Below, piece by piece: positions 35,796-43,800 of a DNA stretch of 64,000 nt. Source of the stretch: Haloarcula sp. CBA1127 (GTDB lineage Archaea; Halobacteriota; Halobacteria; Halobacteriales; Haloarculaceae). Both the position numbers and the translations under genes were made by a program. Each line of letters starts with the position of its first letter. The first letter of the stretch is position 1. Location of the stretch: assembly GCF_001485575.1 (NCBI RefSeq), contig NZ_BCNB01000006.1:2666001-2730000 (forward strand), written 5' to 3'. The notes below the pieces were generated by a model. It saw only the letters and a list, made by a program, of their open reading frames with translations. It searched no databases and was not told the origin of the DNA.

Positions 35796-36509
35796 TCAGA
35801 TGAAGTCGTCTATGCCGGTTGAGTTACCGTCGTTGTCACCTGTTCCGGGCAGCGCGTCCGCGATAGCCGAGGTGAACGAGGCGAGGCCGCGCGTCTGGTA
35901 CCAGACCGTCCCGGGGCCGGTGAAGTCCATTACGAGGCCCTCACCGCTGAGTAGCGTCGACTTCAGCCCGCCAACGCGGCGGGCGTCAAAGTTGACCGAC
36001 CCTTCCCAGGCGACGACGTGGTCGTTGTCAACGGTGTAGGACTCGCCGGCGTCGAGGTCGACGGTCTCCAGTCCGCCGAACGCCTCGATGAGGACGTTCC
36101 CGGTCCCTTTTAGCGCCAGCGGCGTGATACTCGCGCCGGCCAGCAGCGACTTGATACCGCCGAACTCGGAGTCGATGTCGATGCCGGGGTCGGACGCGAG
36201 GAACGCCCCGTCGACGGCGTACAGCGTCTCGCCGGTGAGTTCGTGATGATGAACGTCGCCCGGCGTCGGCGGCGCGAGGGTCACGGTTCCGGAGCCGCCC
36301 TTGGCGGTGAACTCGTTTGCGAGCAGCGATTCACCGCCGAGCATCGACTTCGCAGAGCTGAGGAGGCCGTCCCGGCTGGTCGTCGTTTCGATTTCGATAG
36401 TCGGTGAGTGGCTGACCATCGCGCCGGGTTCGGCGAGTATCGATTCGCCGCTGTCGAGGGCCGCGCGGACGAGCGTGTACGAGGGCTTGTGTGTGAGTTC
36501 GATGTCCAT
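35796..36509 (-). CDS. AIM24-family protein (TIGR00266)
   Basis: 237 residues from the ATG at 36509. The beta-rich body carries Gly-rich repeats (ESILAEPGAMVSHSPTIEIE, SLLAGASITPLALKGTGNVL, HVVAWEGSVNFDARRVGG) of the AIM24/DUF124 family, whose biochemical role is unknown. A TATA-like TTATATAG lies near 36557, suggesting a short leader. Convergent with the CBS gene. Confidence 0.88.
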   Translation of the reverse strand: MDIELTHKPSYTLVRAALDSGESILAEPGAMVSHSPTIEIETTTSRDGLLSSAKSMLGGESLLANEFTAKGGSGTVTLAPPTPGDVHHHELTGETLYAVDGAFLASDPGIDIDSEFGGIKSLLAGASITPLALKGTGNVLIEAFGGLETVDLDAGESYTVDNDHVVAWEGSVNFDARRVGGLKSTLLSGEGLVMDFTGPGTVWYQTRGLASFTSAIADALPGTGDNDGNSTGIDDFI

Positions 36510-36602
36510 AACTGTCACTGGATGGAATAATCCAGTCGTAGTATCTCACAGACACTATATAAGCTTAAGTGTCGGAAAAGGCCGCTTCGCTGGTTCTATT
36601 GC

Positions 36603-37571
36603 TTACTCAGCCCAGTAGGCGTCGCCGGGCTGGGTCTCGAAAACAGCGCGGTCGAGCACGTCGACGGCCTTCTCCAGCCCCTCGCGGGCGCTGGTGAGCG
36701 AGTCCTCGTGTTCGATAGAGAGCGCGCCGTCGTAGCCGACCATCCGCAGCGTCGACACCACGTCCTTCCAGTGGGACTCGTCGTGGCCATAGCCAATGGA
36801 GCGGAACAGCCACGACCGGTCCGCCTCGTCCGTGTACGGCGCAGTGTCCAGCACGCCCTTCTCGCGGGCGTTTGACTCGTACACTTTCGTATCCTTGGCG
36901 TGGACGTGGTGGATGGCGTCGTGGTCGCCAAGCAGTCGGATGGCCTCTGTCACGTCGATACCCTGCCAGTACAGATGCGACGGGTCGAAGTTCGCGCCGA
37001 TGCGGTCGTTCGTCCGGCGGCGCAACTCCAGTAGCCCGCGGGGTTCGTACACCAGCATGTTGGGATGCATCTCGATGGCGACATCTACGTCATGTGCGCC
37101 CGCATGGGCCGCGAGGTCCGACCAGTATTCGTCGGCGACGCGCCACTGATACTCGTGGGCGTCGGCGTGCTCGGTCGGCCACGGGGCGGTAATCCAGTTC
37201 GGGACCTCGTCGTTCGGGCCACCCGCGGGCAAGCCTGAGAACCCTGTGACAGTGTTCACGTCGAGCTGGTCGGCCAGCCGAATCGTCTCCCGGAGTTCCC
37301 GGTCGGCCTCAGCGGCGCGCTCGTCGTCGGGGTGGAGCGGGTTGTTGTGTGTCGCCAGCGCGCTCACCCGGAGGTCGTGTTTGTCGAGAAGCGCCTCAAG
37401 TTCGGCCTGTTTCTCCTCGTTGTCGAGATACGTCTGCCGGTTGAGGTGGTCGTCGCCAGGGAAGCCGCCGCACCCCAGTTCGACCGCATCAACGCCTAGA
37501 CCGCTGATATACGCCAGCGCCTCGTCAAGTGACTGCCCACCCAAAGGGACCGTCAGTACACCAATGTCCAT
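36603..37571 (-). CDS. sugar phosphate isomerase/epimerase (AP endonuclease 2-like TIM barrel)
   Basis: 322 residues from the ATG at 37571. TIM-barrel signatures are DAVELGCGGFPGDDHLN at the N-terminus, VDVAIEMHPNMLVYEP with the metal-binding Glu, GANFDPSHLYWQGID, and HHVHAKDTKVYE with a metal-binding His. This matches the IolE/IolI-like sugar isomerase family. Together with the Gfo/Idh/MocA oxidoreductase 1.3 kb away it suggests catabolism of an inositol-like or keto-sugar substrate, which cannot be named. Confidence 0.92.
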   Translation of the reverse strand: MDIGVLTVPLGGQSLDEALAYISGLGVDAVELGCGGFPGDDHLNRQTYLDNEEKQAELEALLDKHDLRVSALATHNNPLHPDDERAAEADRELRETIRLADQLDVNTVTGFSGLPAGGPNDEVPNWITAPWPTEHADAHEYQWRVADEYWSDLAAHAGAHDVDVAIEMHPNMLVYEPRGLLELRRRTNDRIGANFDPSHLYWQGIDVTEAIRLLGDHDAIHHVHAKDTKVYESNAREKGVLDTAPYTDEADRSWLFRSIGYGHDESHWKDVVSTLRMVGYDGALSIEHEDSLTSAREGLEKAVDVLDRAVFETQPGDAYWAE

Positions 37572-37707
37572 GCTCTGCGGTACAGCCGGTGTCGAAAAAA
37601 GCGTACTGCCGTCGCTTCGGTCTCGCCGTCCAGCCCACAAGCGGTACAGGGCGGAGAGGGCAGACCGCGGCGTAAAGGATTAACGCCGGGAGTGCGGTGG
37701 TACTGTC

Positions 37708-38580
37708 ATGATTGTGGCCGTACTCGGAACCGGGCAGCGGGGGCGGGATGTCGCACAGCGATGTGTCCGTGCGGGCCACGAAGTGCGTCTTCGGGGAACG
37801 GATGCGTCGGACGTGATGGACCGGGTCGACGAGATTCGGCGCGCACTCAACGGGGACCTCTCGGCCGGTATCGACGGAACCACAGGACTCGAAAGCGCCG
37901 TCAGCGGCAGCGATATCGTTATCGATGCAACCGCTGGCGGGATGGAGAGCCATCGGGAGGTGGTCGCCGAAACTGAGACGATGGTCGAGGACGAGACGCT
38001 CATCGCCGTCAGCGACACGTCACTGTCGGTGACTGCCGTCGCTACTGGTCTGCGGAGTCCGGACCGTGCCGTCGGCCTCAACCTCGTCGACCCGCCAGAC
38101 GGCGCTATCGTCGAGGTCGTCATCGCCGAGCAGACGACGGCAGCGACCCGCGACCGCGTCACTGACTTCGTCGAGAGTCTGGACGCGTCGCCGGTCGTCG
38201 TGCGGGACACGCCAGGGTTCGCCGCGCTCCGCCTCGAACTCGCTACCATCGCCGAAGCGATCCGGATGGTCGAGGATGGTGTCGCCGGTGTTCGTGACAT
38301 CGACCGGACGTTCGAGCGTGGCGCGTCGGACCGTGACGGGCCGCTCGTCCGCGCCGACCGCCACGGGCTGGAAACGGTGCTCACAGCACTCGAAGGCCTC
38401 GCCAAGCGGCTCGATGAACGGTTCGAGCCCCCCGCGCTGCTCCGACAGAAGGTCGCAGACGGGCAACGCGGCGCAGTCACCGGCGAGGGGTTCTACGTCT
38501 GGGAAGACGGCACACCGACGACCGGTGCCGACCCCGACCCGGACGTGCCAACGCGAGATAGCGAGCCCGACCTCAGATGA
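37708..38580 (+). CDS. 3-hydroxyacyl-CoA dehydrogenase-family protein
   Basis: 290 residues. The Rossmann start (MIVAVLGTGQRGRDVAQRCV) binds NAD; the segment AVGLNLVDPPDGAIVEVVIA and the C-terminal helical domain (DTPGFAALRLELATIAEAIR, then GEGFYVWEDG) follow the 3-hydroxybutyryl-CoA dehydrogenase pattern. The usual catalytic HFFNP is replaced by GLNLVDPP, so activity on acyl-CoA is uncertain. It overlaps the DUF2391 gene by four bases, giving a small operon. Confidence 0.85.
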   Translation: MIVAVLGTGQRGRDVAQRCVRAGHEVRLRGTDASDVMDRVDEIRRALNGDLSAGIDGTTGLESAVSGSDIVIDATAGGMESHREVVAETETMVEDETLIAVSDTSLSVTAVATGLRSPDRAVGLNLVDPPDGAIVEVVIAEQTTAATRDRVTDFVESLDASPVVVRDTPGFAALRLELATIAEAIRMVEDGVAGVRDIDRTFERGASDRDGPLVRADRHGLETVLTALEGLAKRLDERFEPPALLRQKVADGQRGAVTGEGFYVWEDGTPTTGADPDPDVPTRDSEPDLR

Positions 38581-39176
38581 GCACGCAGGAGGACCCCCCG
38601 GCCGAACCGGATAGGGAGGACGACGAGTTCGCGACGCTGTTCGACGAACTGCAAGAGCTAGAGCAGCTCGTCGACTCCGAAGACGAGCGACGGCAGGTCC
38701 GGGATGCAATGCGTGCGGCCGCCGATTCACAGGACCACGAGCCTGCGACCTTTGGTCGGGTCGTCTGGGGCTTCGGGCGGTCCGACCTCGCGGAAGCGCT
38801 GCTTGGCTCGCTGTTGTTCGGGATTCCGATGGCCGTCGAAGGCGGGACGGTCGATGCTGGACTGCATATCGCCCAGCACCCGCTGTATCTCGTCGCGACA
38901 GTCGCCATCGCCATCGCGTTGGTCATCTCGATTCTGTACGTCGCCGACTTTCAGGATGTTCGAGTGGCCAACCGGATACTGGGGATCGTGCCGCGGCGGC
39001 TTGTCGGCGTCACCGGAACGGCACTTGTCGTTTCCGTCGCGCTCCTTACCGGGTGGGGGCTCGTCGAGTGGTCGACCGACCCCGCGGTCGTCTACGAATC
39101 GGCCTGCATCTGTGCCGTGGCGTTCGTTCCGATGGCGATCGGCGCTGCGCTCGGGGACATTCTGCCCGGGAACTAG
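38577..39176 (+). CDS. DUF2391-family membrane protein
   Basis: 199 residues. The acidic soluble N-terminus (~60 residues, LFDELQELEQLVDSEDERRQ) is probably a short coiled coil. About four helices follow: ALLGSLLFGIPMAVEG, LYLVATVAIAIALVISILYV, VTGTALVVSVALLTGWGLV and CICAVAFVPMAIGAALGD. It is coupled to the preceding dehydrogenase-like gene through ATGA. Function unknown. Confidence 0.82.
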   Translation: MSTQEDPPAEPDREDDEFATLFDELQELEQLVDSEDERRQVRDAMRAAADSQDHEPATFGRVVWGFGRSDLAEALLGSLLFGIPMAVEGGTVDAGLHIAQHPLYLVATVAIAIALVISILYVADFQDVRVANRILGIVPRRLVGVTGTALVVSVALLTGWGLVEWSTDPAVVYESACICAVAFVPMAIGAALGDILPGN

Positions 39177-39248
39177 GGCCATGGCAGTCACTCGCGGTGA
39201 CGGTCGCGTTTGGCAATCGTTAAAAGCCGCGGTCGGATACGGAGTGGT

Positions 39249-39428
39249 ATGAGCGAGAGCCAACAGAAACAGGCGCGCAAGTGCGTCTCGTGTGGCATCA
39301 ACATCGCCGGCACGAACGCCGCCGCGTTCAAGTGCCCGGACTGTGGCCAGCAGATCTACCGCTGTGCCACCTGCCGGAAGCAGAGCAACCTCTACAAATG
39401 CCCGGACTGCGGCTTCATGGGGCCATAA
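39249..39428 (+). CDS. HVO_2753-type double zinc-finger micro-protein
   Basis: 59 residues from the ATG at 39249. Four CxxC knuckles ([38 protein letters not shown]) make two zinc sites. The length and motifs match the Haloferax micro-protein HVO_2753, whose structure is known and whose loss affects swarming and biofilms. The stop is two bases before the aEF-1beta start, so the two are surely co-transcribed. A TATA-like CGTTAAAAG lies about 25 bases upstream, consistent with a leaderless message. Confidence 0.93.
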   Translation: MSESQQKQARKCVSCGINIAGTNAAAFKCPDCGQQIYRCATCRKQSNLYKCPDCGFMGP

Positions 39429-39430
39429 CA

Positions 39431-39697
39431 ATGGGGAAAGTAGCAGCCAAGATCAAGGTCATGCCGGAGAGTCCCGAAGTCGACCTCGACGACCTGCAGG
39501 AGCGTCTCGAGGGCGTGCTTCCCGAAGGAACGAAGATCAACGGGTTCGAGCGCGAGGATGTCGCCTTCGGCCTCGTCGCGCTGACGCCGACAGTCATCGT
39601 CCCTGATGACACTGGTGGCACGGAAGCCGTCGAAGAGGCCTTTGCGAACGTCGATGACGTCGAGTCGGTCTCCATCGAGAGCACCGGTCGCCTGTAA
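39431..39697 (+). CDS. translation elongation factor 1-beta (aEF-1beta)
   Basis: 88 residues. It is the nucleotide-exchange factor that recycles aEF-1alpha. The single ferredoxin-like domain starts [19 protein letters not shown] and has [20 protein letters not shown] and [14 protein letters not shown] at the end, all typical. It lies two bases downstream of the zinc-finger micro-protein gene. Confidence 0.95.
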   Translation: MGKVAAKIKVMPESPEVDLDDLQERLEGVLPEGTKINGFEREDVAFGLVALTPTVIVPDDTGGTEAVEEAFANVDDVESVSIESTGRL

Positions 39698-39775
39698 TCG
39701 ACTCGTCGCTATCGTTTTGTACTCGGCTCCGTAGCAACTGCAAACGCGTGGCTGGCGACAGTCACGGAACGCACG

Positions 39776-39783
39776 TTTTATTA
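39776..39783 (+). promoter_or_regulatory. TATA box of the L21e operon
   Basis: TTTTATTA, preceded by purine-rich GGAACGCACG resembling a BRE, lies 28 bases ahead of the L21e ATG. Probable promoter for rpl21e-rpoF and perhaps the genes beyond. Confidence 0.55.
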
Positions 39784-39810
39784 GGGCGACCGGATTAGCG
39801 GAGAGCAAGA

Positions 39811-40101
39811 ATGCCTAGTTCAAACGGACCTCTCGAAGGAACACGAGACAAGCTCAAGAACAAGCCCCGCGACCGCGGCACCTCACCGCCTCAGCGCGCC
39901 GTCGAAGAGTTCGACGACGGCGAAAAAGTCCACCTCAAGATCGACCCGTCCGTGCCGAACGGGCGCTTCCACCCGCGGTTCGACGGCCAGACCGGAACCG
40001 TCGAGGGGAAACAGGGTGACGCGTACAAGGTCGATATCGTCGACGGTGGCAAAGAGAAGACCATCATCGTCACCGCTGCGCACCTGCGCCGGCAAGAATG
40101 A
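39811..40101 (+). CDS. rpl21e: 50S ribosomal protein L21e
   Basis: 96 residues. It begins [20 protein letters not shown] and contains [20 protein letters not shown] and [19 protein letters not shown], standard for archaeal/eukaryotic L21e. It heads a cluster of translation and transcription genes and overlaps rpoF by four bases. Confidence 0.97.
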   Translation: MPSSNGPLEGTRDKLKNKPRDRGTSPPQRAVEEFDDGEKVHLKIDPSVPNGRFHPRFDGQTGTVEGKQGDAYKVDIVDGGKEKTIIVTAAHLRRQE

Positions 40102-40454
40102 CGATATTCAAAGAGAAGGTCAGTGAGGAGTTCCTGACGGTCGCGGAGACCAAGGAGATACTCGAAGACCTCGAGATGGAGCGGGCTGCCGAGGAGGACC
40201 GCGAGATGCGCTACGAGCTCAAGCGGGCGATTGAGCACGTCAACCGCTTCGCCCTCCTCGACCCCGAGGAGTCGCTGCAGCTGGTCGAAGACCTCGAAGA
40301 ACTCGAAAAGGTCGACACGCCGACGGCCTACAAGATCGCGAACCTGCGGCCGCTGGACCGCGACGAGCTCCGCGCCGTGTTCGCTCAGGAGCGGTACACG
40401 CTCGACGGCGACGAACTCGACGATATTCTCAATATCGTCAAGCAGTACGCGTAG
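40098..40454 (+). CDS. rpoF: RNA polymerase Rpb4-family subunit (Rpo4/RpoF)
   Basis: 118 residues. The helical subunit pairs with Rpo7 to form the stalk of RNA polymerase. [24 protein letters not shown] N-terminal helix, [16 protein letters not shown] and [19 protein letters not shown] are typical of archaeal Rpb4/RpoF. Its ATG overlaps the L21e stop. Confidence 0.93.
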   Translation: MTIFKEKVSEEFLTVAETKEILEDLEMERAAEEDREMRYELKRAIEHVNRFALLDPEESLQLVEDLEELEKVDTPTAYKIANLRPLDRDELRAVFAQERYTLDGDELDDILNIVKQYA

Positions 40455-40634
40455 CGAGGACAATCATCAGTTCGGCTCTTCGCCGCTCTATCCCTACTTT
40501 CACCGACGACCAGCTACGCGATCGAGAGTCACCTTTTGCTGTCGCTGGACCGGAAGCGAAGATAGCGACGGCGCTCCGTGTCGCGGTTCGGGGCATCCAC
40601 CGGCATTAAGTGTGCTGTGCTCGTACTGCCAGAC

Positions 40635-41207
40635 ATGACTGAATCGGAGAGCGGCGGCGACTCTATGATGGCGGCTGTCCTCGATGTCCTCCCACACGGG
40701 CGGCCCGGAGACGACCGGCCACAGCACCAGAAGGAGCCGCTCGCGTATGCGCTCGACATCGATGAGTTCTACATTTATGAGCTCCAGCTCGACGACAAGG
40801 ACGTTGACATCGCGTTCGGCGACCGCGTGGATCTGACGGAGTTCGGCCGCGTGACGGAAGTCGAGTTCGAGGATATCCCGAGCGGCGCCCGTTCGGAACT
40901 CGACTACGCCGTCGAGGAGATCGTCGAAGCGAACGAACAGCGGTTCGTCGACTTCTACAACGACGCCCAGCCGATCACGCTGCGGCTCCACCAGCTGAAC
41001 CTCCTGCCGGGCATCGGGAAGAAGCTCCGGAACACGCTTCTCGACGAGCGAAAGCGAAAACCCTTCCAGAGCTTCGAGGACCTCGAAGAGCGCGTCAGCG
41101 GCCTCCACAGCCCCAAGGAGACGCTTGTTGAGCGGATACTCGAAGAACTACAGGACGACGACCTGAAGTACCGGCTGTTCGTCCGGCGCGAGGAGCAGTC
41201 CTCGTAG
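40635..41207 (+). CDS. DUF655 protein, helix-hairpin-helix containing
   Basis: 190 residues from the ATG at 40635. After a short charged tail comes KEPLAYALDIDEFYIYELQL and a beta segment, then a helix-hairpin-helix (LNLLPGIGKKLRNTLLDERK) and a second helical unit (FEDLEERVSGLHSPKETLVE). The HhH implies nucleic-acid binding. The gene is a conserved neighbour of L21e, rpoF and ksgA in archaea, which suggests a role in ribosome or RNA processing; the role is unproven. Confidence 0.9.
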   Translation: MTESESGGDSMMAAVLDVLPHGRPGDDRPQHQKEPLAYALDIDEFYIYELQLDDKDVDIAFGDRVDLTEFGRVTEVEFEDIPSGARSELDYAVEEIVEANEQRFVDFYNDAQPITLRLHQLNLLPGIGKKLRNTLLDERKRKPFQSFEDLEERVSGLHSPKETLVERILEELQDDDLKYRLFVRREEQSS

Positions 41208-41209
41208 CA

Positions 41210-41236
41210 CTGTCGGCTGCAAAGCGAAGCTGACAG
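41210..41236. terminator. stem-loop between DUF655 and ksgA
   Basis: CTGTCGGCT (41210-41218) and AGCTGACAG (41228-41236) form a nine-pair stem with one G-U pair and a nine-base loop, starting three bases after the DUF655 stop. It could mark an RNA 3' end or processing site; no T-tract follows directly. Confidence 0.4.
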
Positions 41237-41286
41237 CCACCAGTATAAGGCGACCCTTTTCTACCGCGACCCGCTACGGCTCGCTA

Positions 41287-42144
41287 ATGACTACGACCGA
41301 GACAGGGAGTCGGGACCCCGACGCGCTCGTCCGGCGGGCCGGCAAACGGGCCGACACCCGAAAGGACCAGCACTTCCTCGTCGACGACCGGGTGCTCGAC
41401 AGGATTCCGCAGTACGCGACCGATTCCGACATTGACCTCTCACACGTTCTGGAGATCGGCGCAGGCCCGGGTGCGCTGACCGACCGCCTGCTCACGGTGG
41501 CCGAGCGCGTGACTGCAGTCGAGCGCGACCCGGACTTTGCGGCCCATCTCCGTGAGGAGTTTGCCGAGGAAGTCGCGGCGGACCGGCTCACTATCGTCGA
41601 GGGTGACGCGCTCGAAGTCGACTTGCCCGAGTTCACCGCCAGCATCTCGAATCTGCCCTACGGCGCATCCTCGGAGATCGCGTTTCGGTTGCTGCCGGAA
41701 CAGCGCCCGCTTCTGTTGATGTTCCAGCAAGAGTTCGCCGAGCGGATGGCCGCCGACCCGGCAACGGACGACTACGGGCGGCTGTCGGTTACAGCGGGCC
41801 ACTACGCCGACGTGGAGGTCGTTGAGACGGTGCCGCCGGAAGCGTTCGACCCCCAGCCTCGCGTGACGAGCGCGCTCGTCCGGACGACGCCGAGGCAACC
41901 CGACTACACCGTCCCCAGCGACGAGTTCTTCATGGACTTCCTGAAGGCGGTGTTCACCCAGCGCCGGAAGACGATGCGCAACGCCGTCCGCAACACCGCC
42001 CACATCTCCGGGCTGGGCGACCCCGATGCGGTGGTCGAGGCTGCCGACGAGGACCTCATGAGCGCCCGCGCCGGGAAGCTCACGCCGGCCGACTTCGCCA
42101 CGCTGGCGACACTCGCGTACGAGGTCGGTCAGCCGGAGGCCTGA
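41287..42144 (+). CDS. ksgA: 16S rRNA dimethyladenosine transferase
   Basis: 285 residues. It dimethylates two adjacent adenines near the 3' end of 16S rRNA using SAM. Motifs: KDQHFLVDDRVLDRIPQYAT, SAM-binding VLEIGAGPGALTDRLL, and the catalytic ISNLPYGASSEIAFRLL (NLPY). C-terminal helical domain includes AVFTQRRKTMRNAVRN. Full length. The next gene starts one base after its stop. Confidence 0.96.
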   Translation: MTTTETGSRDPDALVRRAGKRADTRKDQHFLVDDRVLDRIPQYATDSDIDLSHVLEIGAGPGALTDRLLTVAERVTAVERDPDFAAHLREEFAEEVAADRLTIVEGDALEVDLPEFTASISNLPYGASSEIAFRLLPEQRPLLLMFQQEFAERMAADPATDDYGRLSVTAGHYADVEVVETVPPEAFDPQPRVTSALVRTTPRQPDYTVPSDEFFMDFLKAVFTQRRKTMRNAVRNTAHISGLGDPDAVVEAADEDLMSARAGKLTPADFATLATLAYEVGQPEA

Positions 42145-42145
42145 G

Positions 42146-42736
42146 ATGAGTGACGGTGAAGACCGCCCCTCGCTGGCCGACCAGCGGGGCGTCGAGTCGG
42201 TCTACCAGCCGGCGGAGGATTCGGACCTACTTGCCCGGACGGCCCGGGAGCGAGTCGGGGTAGACGACACCGTCCTCGACGTGGGGACGGGCTCCGGGTA
42301 CGTCGCCGCGACGCTCGCCGACGCCGGGGCACGGGCGGTGGGCGTCGACGTGAGCCCGCTGGCCTGTCGAGAGGCAGCCGACAACGGCGTCCCGGTCGTC
42401 CGCGGCGACCTCGTCGAGCCGTTTCAGACAGCGGCCTTCGACCTTGTAGCGTTCAATCCGCCCTATTTGCCGACTCCGCCTGAGCAGGAATGGGACGACT
42501 GGATGGAACACGCGCTGTCGGGCGGCGACGACGGACGGCGACTCGTCGACCCGTTTCTCGAAACCGTCGACCGCGTGCTGGCCCCGGGCGGCGAAGCGCT
42601 CATGCTCGTCAGCAGTCTCACGGACCCGGCTGCAGTGCGAGCGTACGCGAGCGAACACGGGCTGGCGAGCGAGCAGCTTGCGAGTGAAAAGCACCCATAC
42701 GAGGCCCTCGTCGTCCTGCGGTTCTATCGAGTTTAA
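42146..42736 (+). CDS. HemK2/MTQ2-type methyltransferase (aRF1 glutamine methylation likely)
   Basis: 196 residues. Class I SAM motif VLDVGTGSGYVAATLADAGA, then the catalytic FNPPYLPTPPEQEWDDWM (NPPY), as in HemK2-type enzymes that methylate the GGQ glutamine of the release factor. The N-terminus (VYQPAEDSDLLARTA) is the usual YEPAEDS-type start. Directly downstream of ksgA in the same transcript. The substrate assignment rests on family knowledge. Confidence 0.92.
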   Translation: MSDGEDRPSLADQRGVESVYQPAEDSDLLARTARERVGVDDTVLDVGTGSGYVAATLADAGARAVGVDVSPLACREAADNGVPVVRGDLVEPFQTAAFDLVAFNPPYLPTPPEQEWDDWMEHALSGGDDGRRLVDPFLETVDRVLAPGGEALMLVSSLTDPAAVRAYASEHGLASEQLASEKHPYEALVVLRFYRV

Positions 42737-42798
42737 TTACTGTTAAGCATTTTAGTGAATAGGAAATATTAAAGCCCGTCATTGACTACTCCTTGGCA

Positions 42799-43797
42799 AT
42801 GACACAGGTAATCGCCACGACCCCTGGGCTCTTTCCGCTCCCGGACTGGGCCAAGGACGAACTGGCAGATCTGAAGGGCCATCAGAAGACCGACCTCATC
42901 TCGGGCGACGAATCCGGTGAGGTTGTCGCGGCCTACGACAAGGCCCGCGAGGACGTCATCGCCGTCCAGCAGGACGCCGGACTCGACCGCGTCGTCGAGG
43001 GTCAACTCCGCTGGGACGACATGCTCGCACACCCGCTCGCGGTCCACGACAGCGTGGAGACGAAAGGCATCGTCCGCTACTACGACAACAACAACTTCTA
43101 CCGAGACCCGGTCGTGCAGGGCGACCTCTCCGCCGACGGCGGCGACGTTGCCGCGGACCTCAATGCCGCGGCTGACCACGTCGACGACGGCCTTCAGGCC
43201 GTGCTCCCTGGCCCGTACTCGCTTGCGGACCTCGCGACGGACGAGCACTACGGCGACGACGCCGCGTTCCTCGACGCCATCGCCGACTTCCTCGTCGAGG
43301 AAGTGAACGCGTTCCCGGATGTCGAGACGCTGTTCCTGCTTGAGCCGTCGCTGGTCGAGAACGCACCCGCCGATGGCGAGGACGAGCGCGCCGCGGAAGC
43401 AATCGACGCCGTCGCCTCAGCCGCCGACGCCGAGGTCGTCGCCCACACCTACTGGGGCGCAATCGAGGAGAAGGCCTACGCGCACCTGATGGACGCCGAC
43501 GTGGACGCCATCGGCTTCGACCTCGTGGCGAACCACGACCAGACAGTCTACAACGTGCAGGAGTACGGCACCAAGGACGACGTGGCACTGGGCGTCGTCG
43601 ACGGCCAGAACACGCTCGTCGAGTCACCCGAAACGATTCGGGACCGCATCGACTGGTTCGAACAGCAAACCAACACCGCTTACGACACCGTCTACGCGAC
43701 AGCGAACACGGAAACGTTCTATCTCCCGGTGAACAAGTTCGAAGACAAGCTCGAAGCACTCGCAAACGCCGCTGACCTGGAGGCGGCGGAGGCATAA
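42799..43797 (+). CDS. cobalamin-independent methionine synthase-like protein, zinc-less partner
   Basis: 332 residues from the ATG at 42799; TTG at 42793 is possible. The fold is the MetE barrel (VVEGQLRWDDMLAHPLAV, then LQAVLPGPYSLADLA, LFLLEPSLVENAP). In active MetE, zinc is held by H-x-C and a later Cys. Here the first site reads VAHTYWGAIEEK and the second ETFYLPVN, and the protein has no cysteine at all, so it cannot bind zinc in the usual way. It probably serves as the N-half or folate-binding partner of the next gene, four bases downstream. Confidence 0.85.
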   Translation: MTQVIATTPGLFPLPDWAKDELADLKGHQKTDLISGDESGEVVAAYDKAREDVIAVQQDAGLDRVVEGQLRWDDMLAHPLAVHDSVETKGIVRYYDNNNFYRDPVVQGDLSADGGDVAADLNAAADHVDDGLQAVLPGPYSLADLATDEHYGDDAAFLDAIADFLVEEVNAFPDVETLFLLEPSLVENAPADGEDERAAEAIDAVASAADAEVVAHTYWGAIEEKAYAHLMDADVDAIGFDLVANHDQTVYNVQEYGTKDDVALGVVDGQNTLVESPETIRDRIDWFEQQTNTAYDTVYATANTETFYLPVNKFEDKLEALANAADLEAAEA

Positions 43798-43800
43798 ACG

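Noticed and set aside
42737..42798. A riboswitch (e.g. SAM or cobalamin) ahead of the methionine synthase pair
   Set aside because: Only 62 bases, mostly AT-rich, with no stems matching a known aptamer; AAATATTA near 42764 better fits a TATA box.
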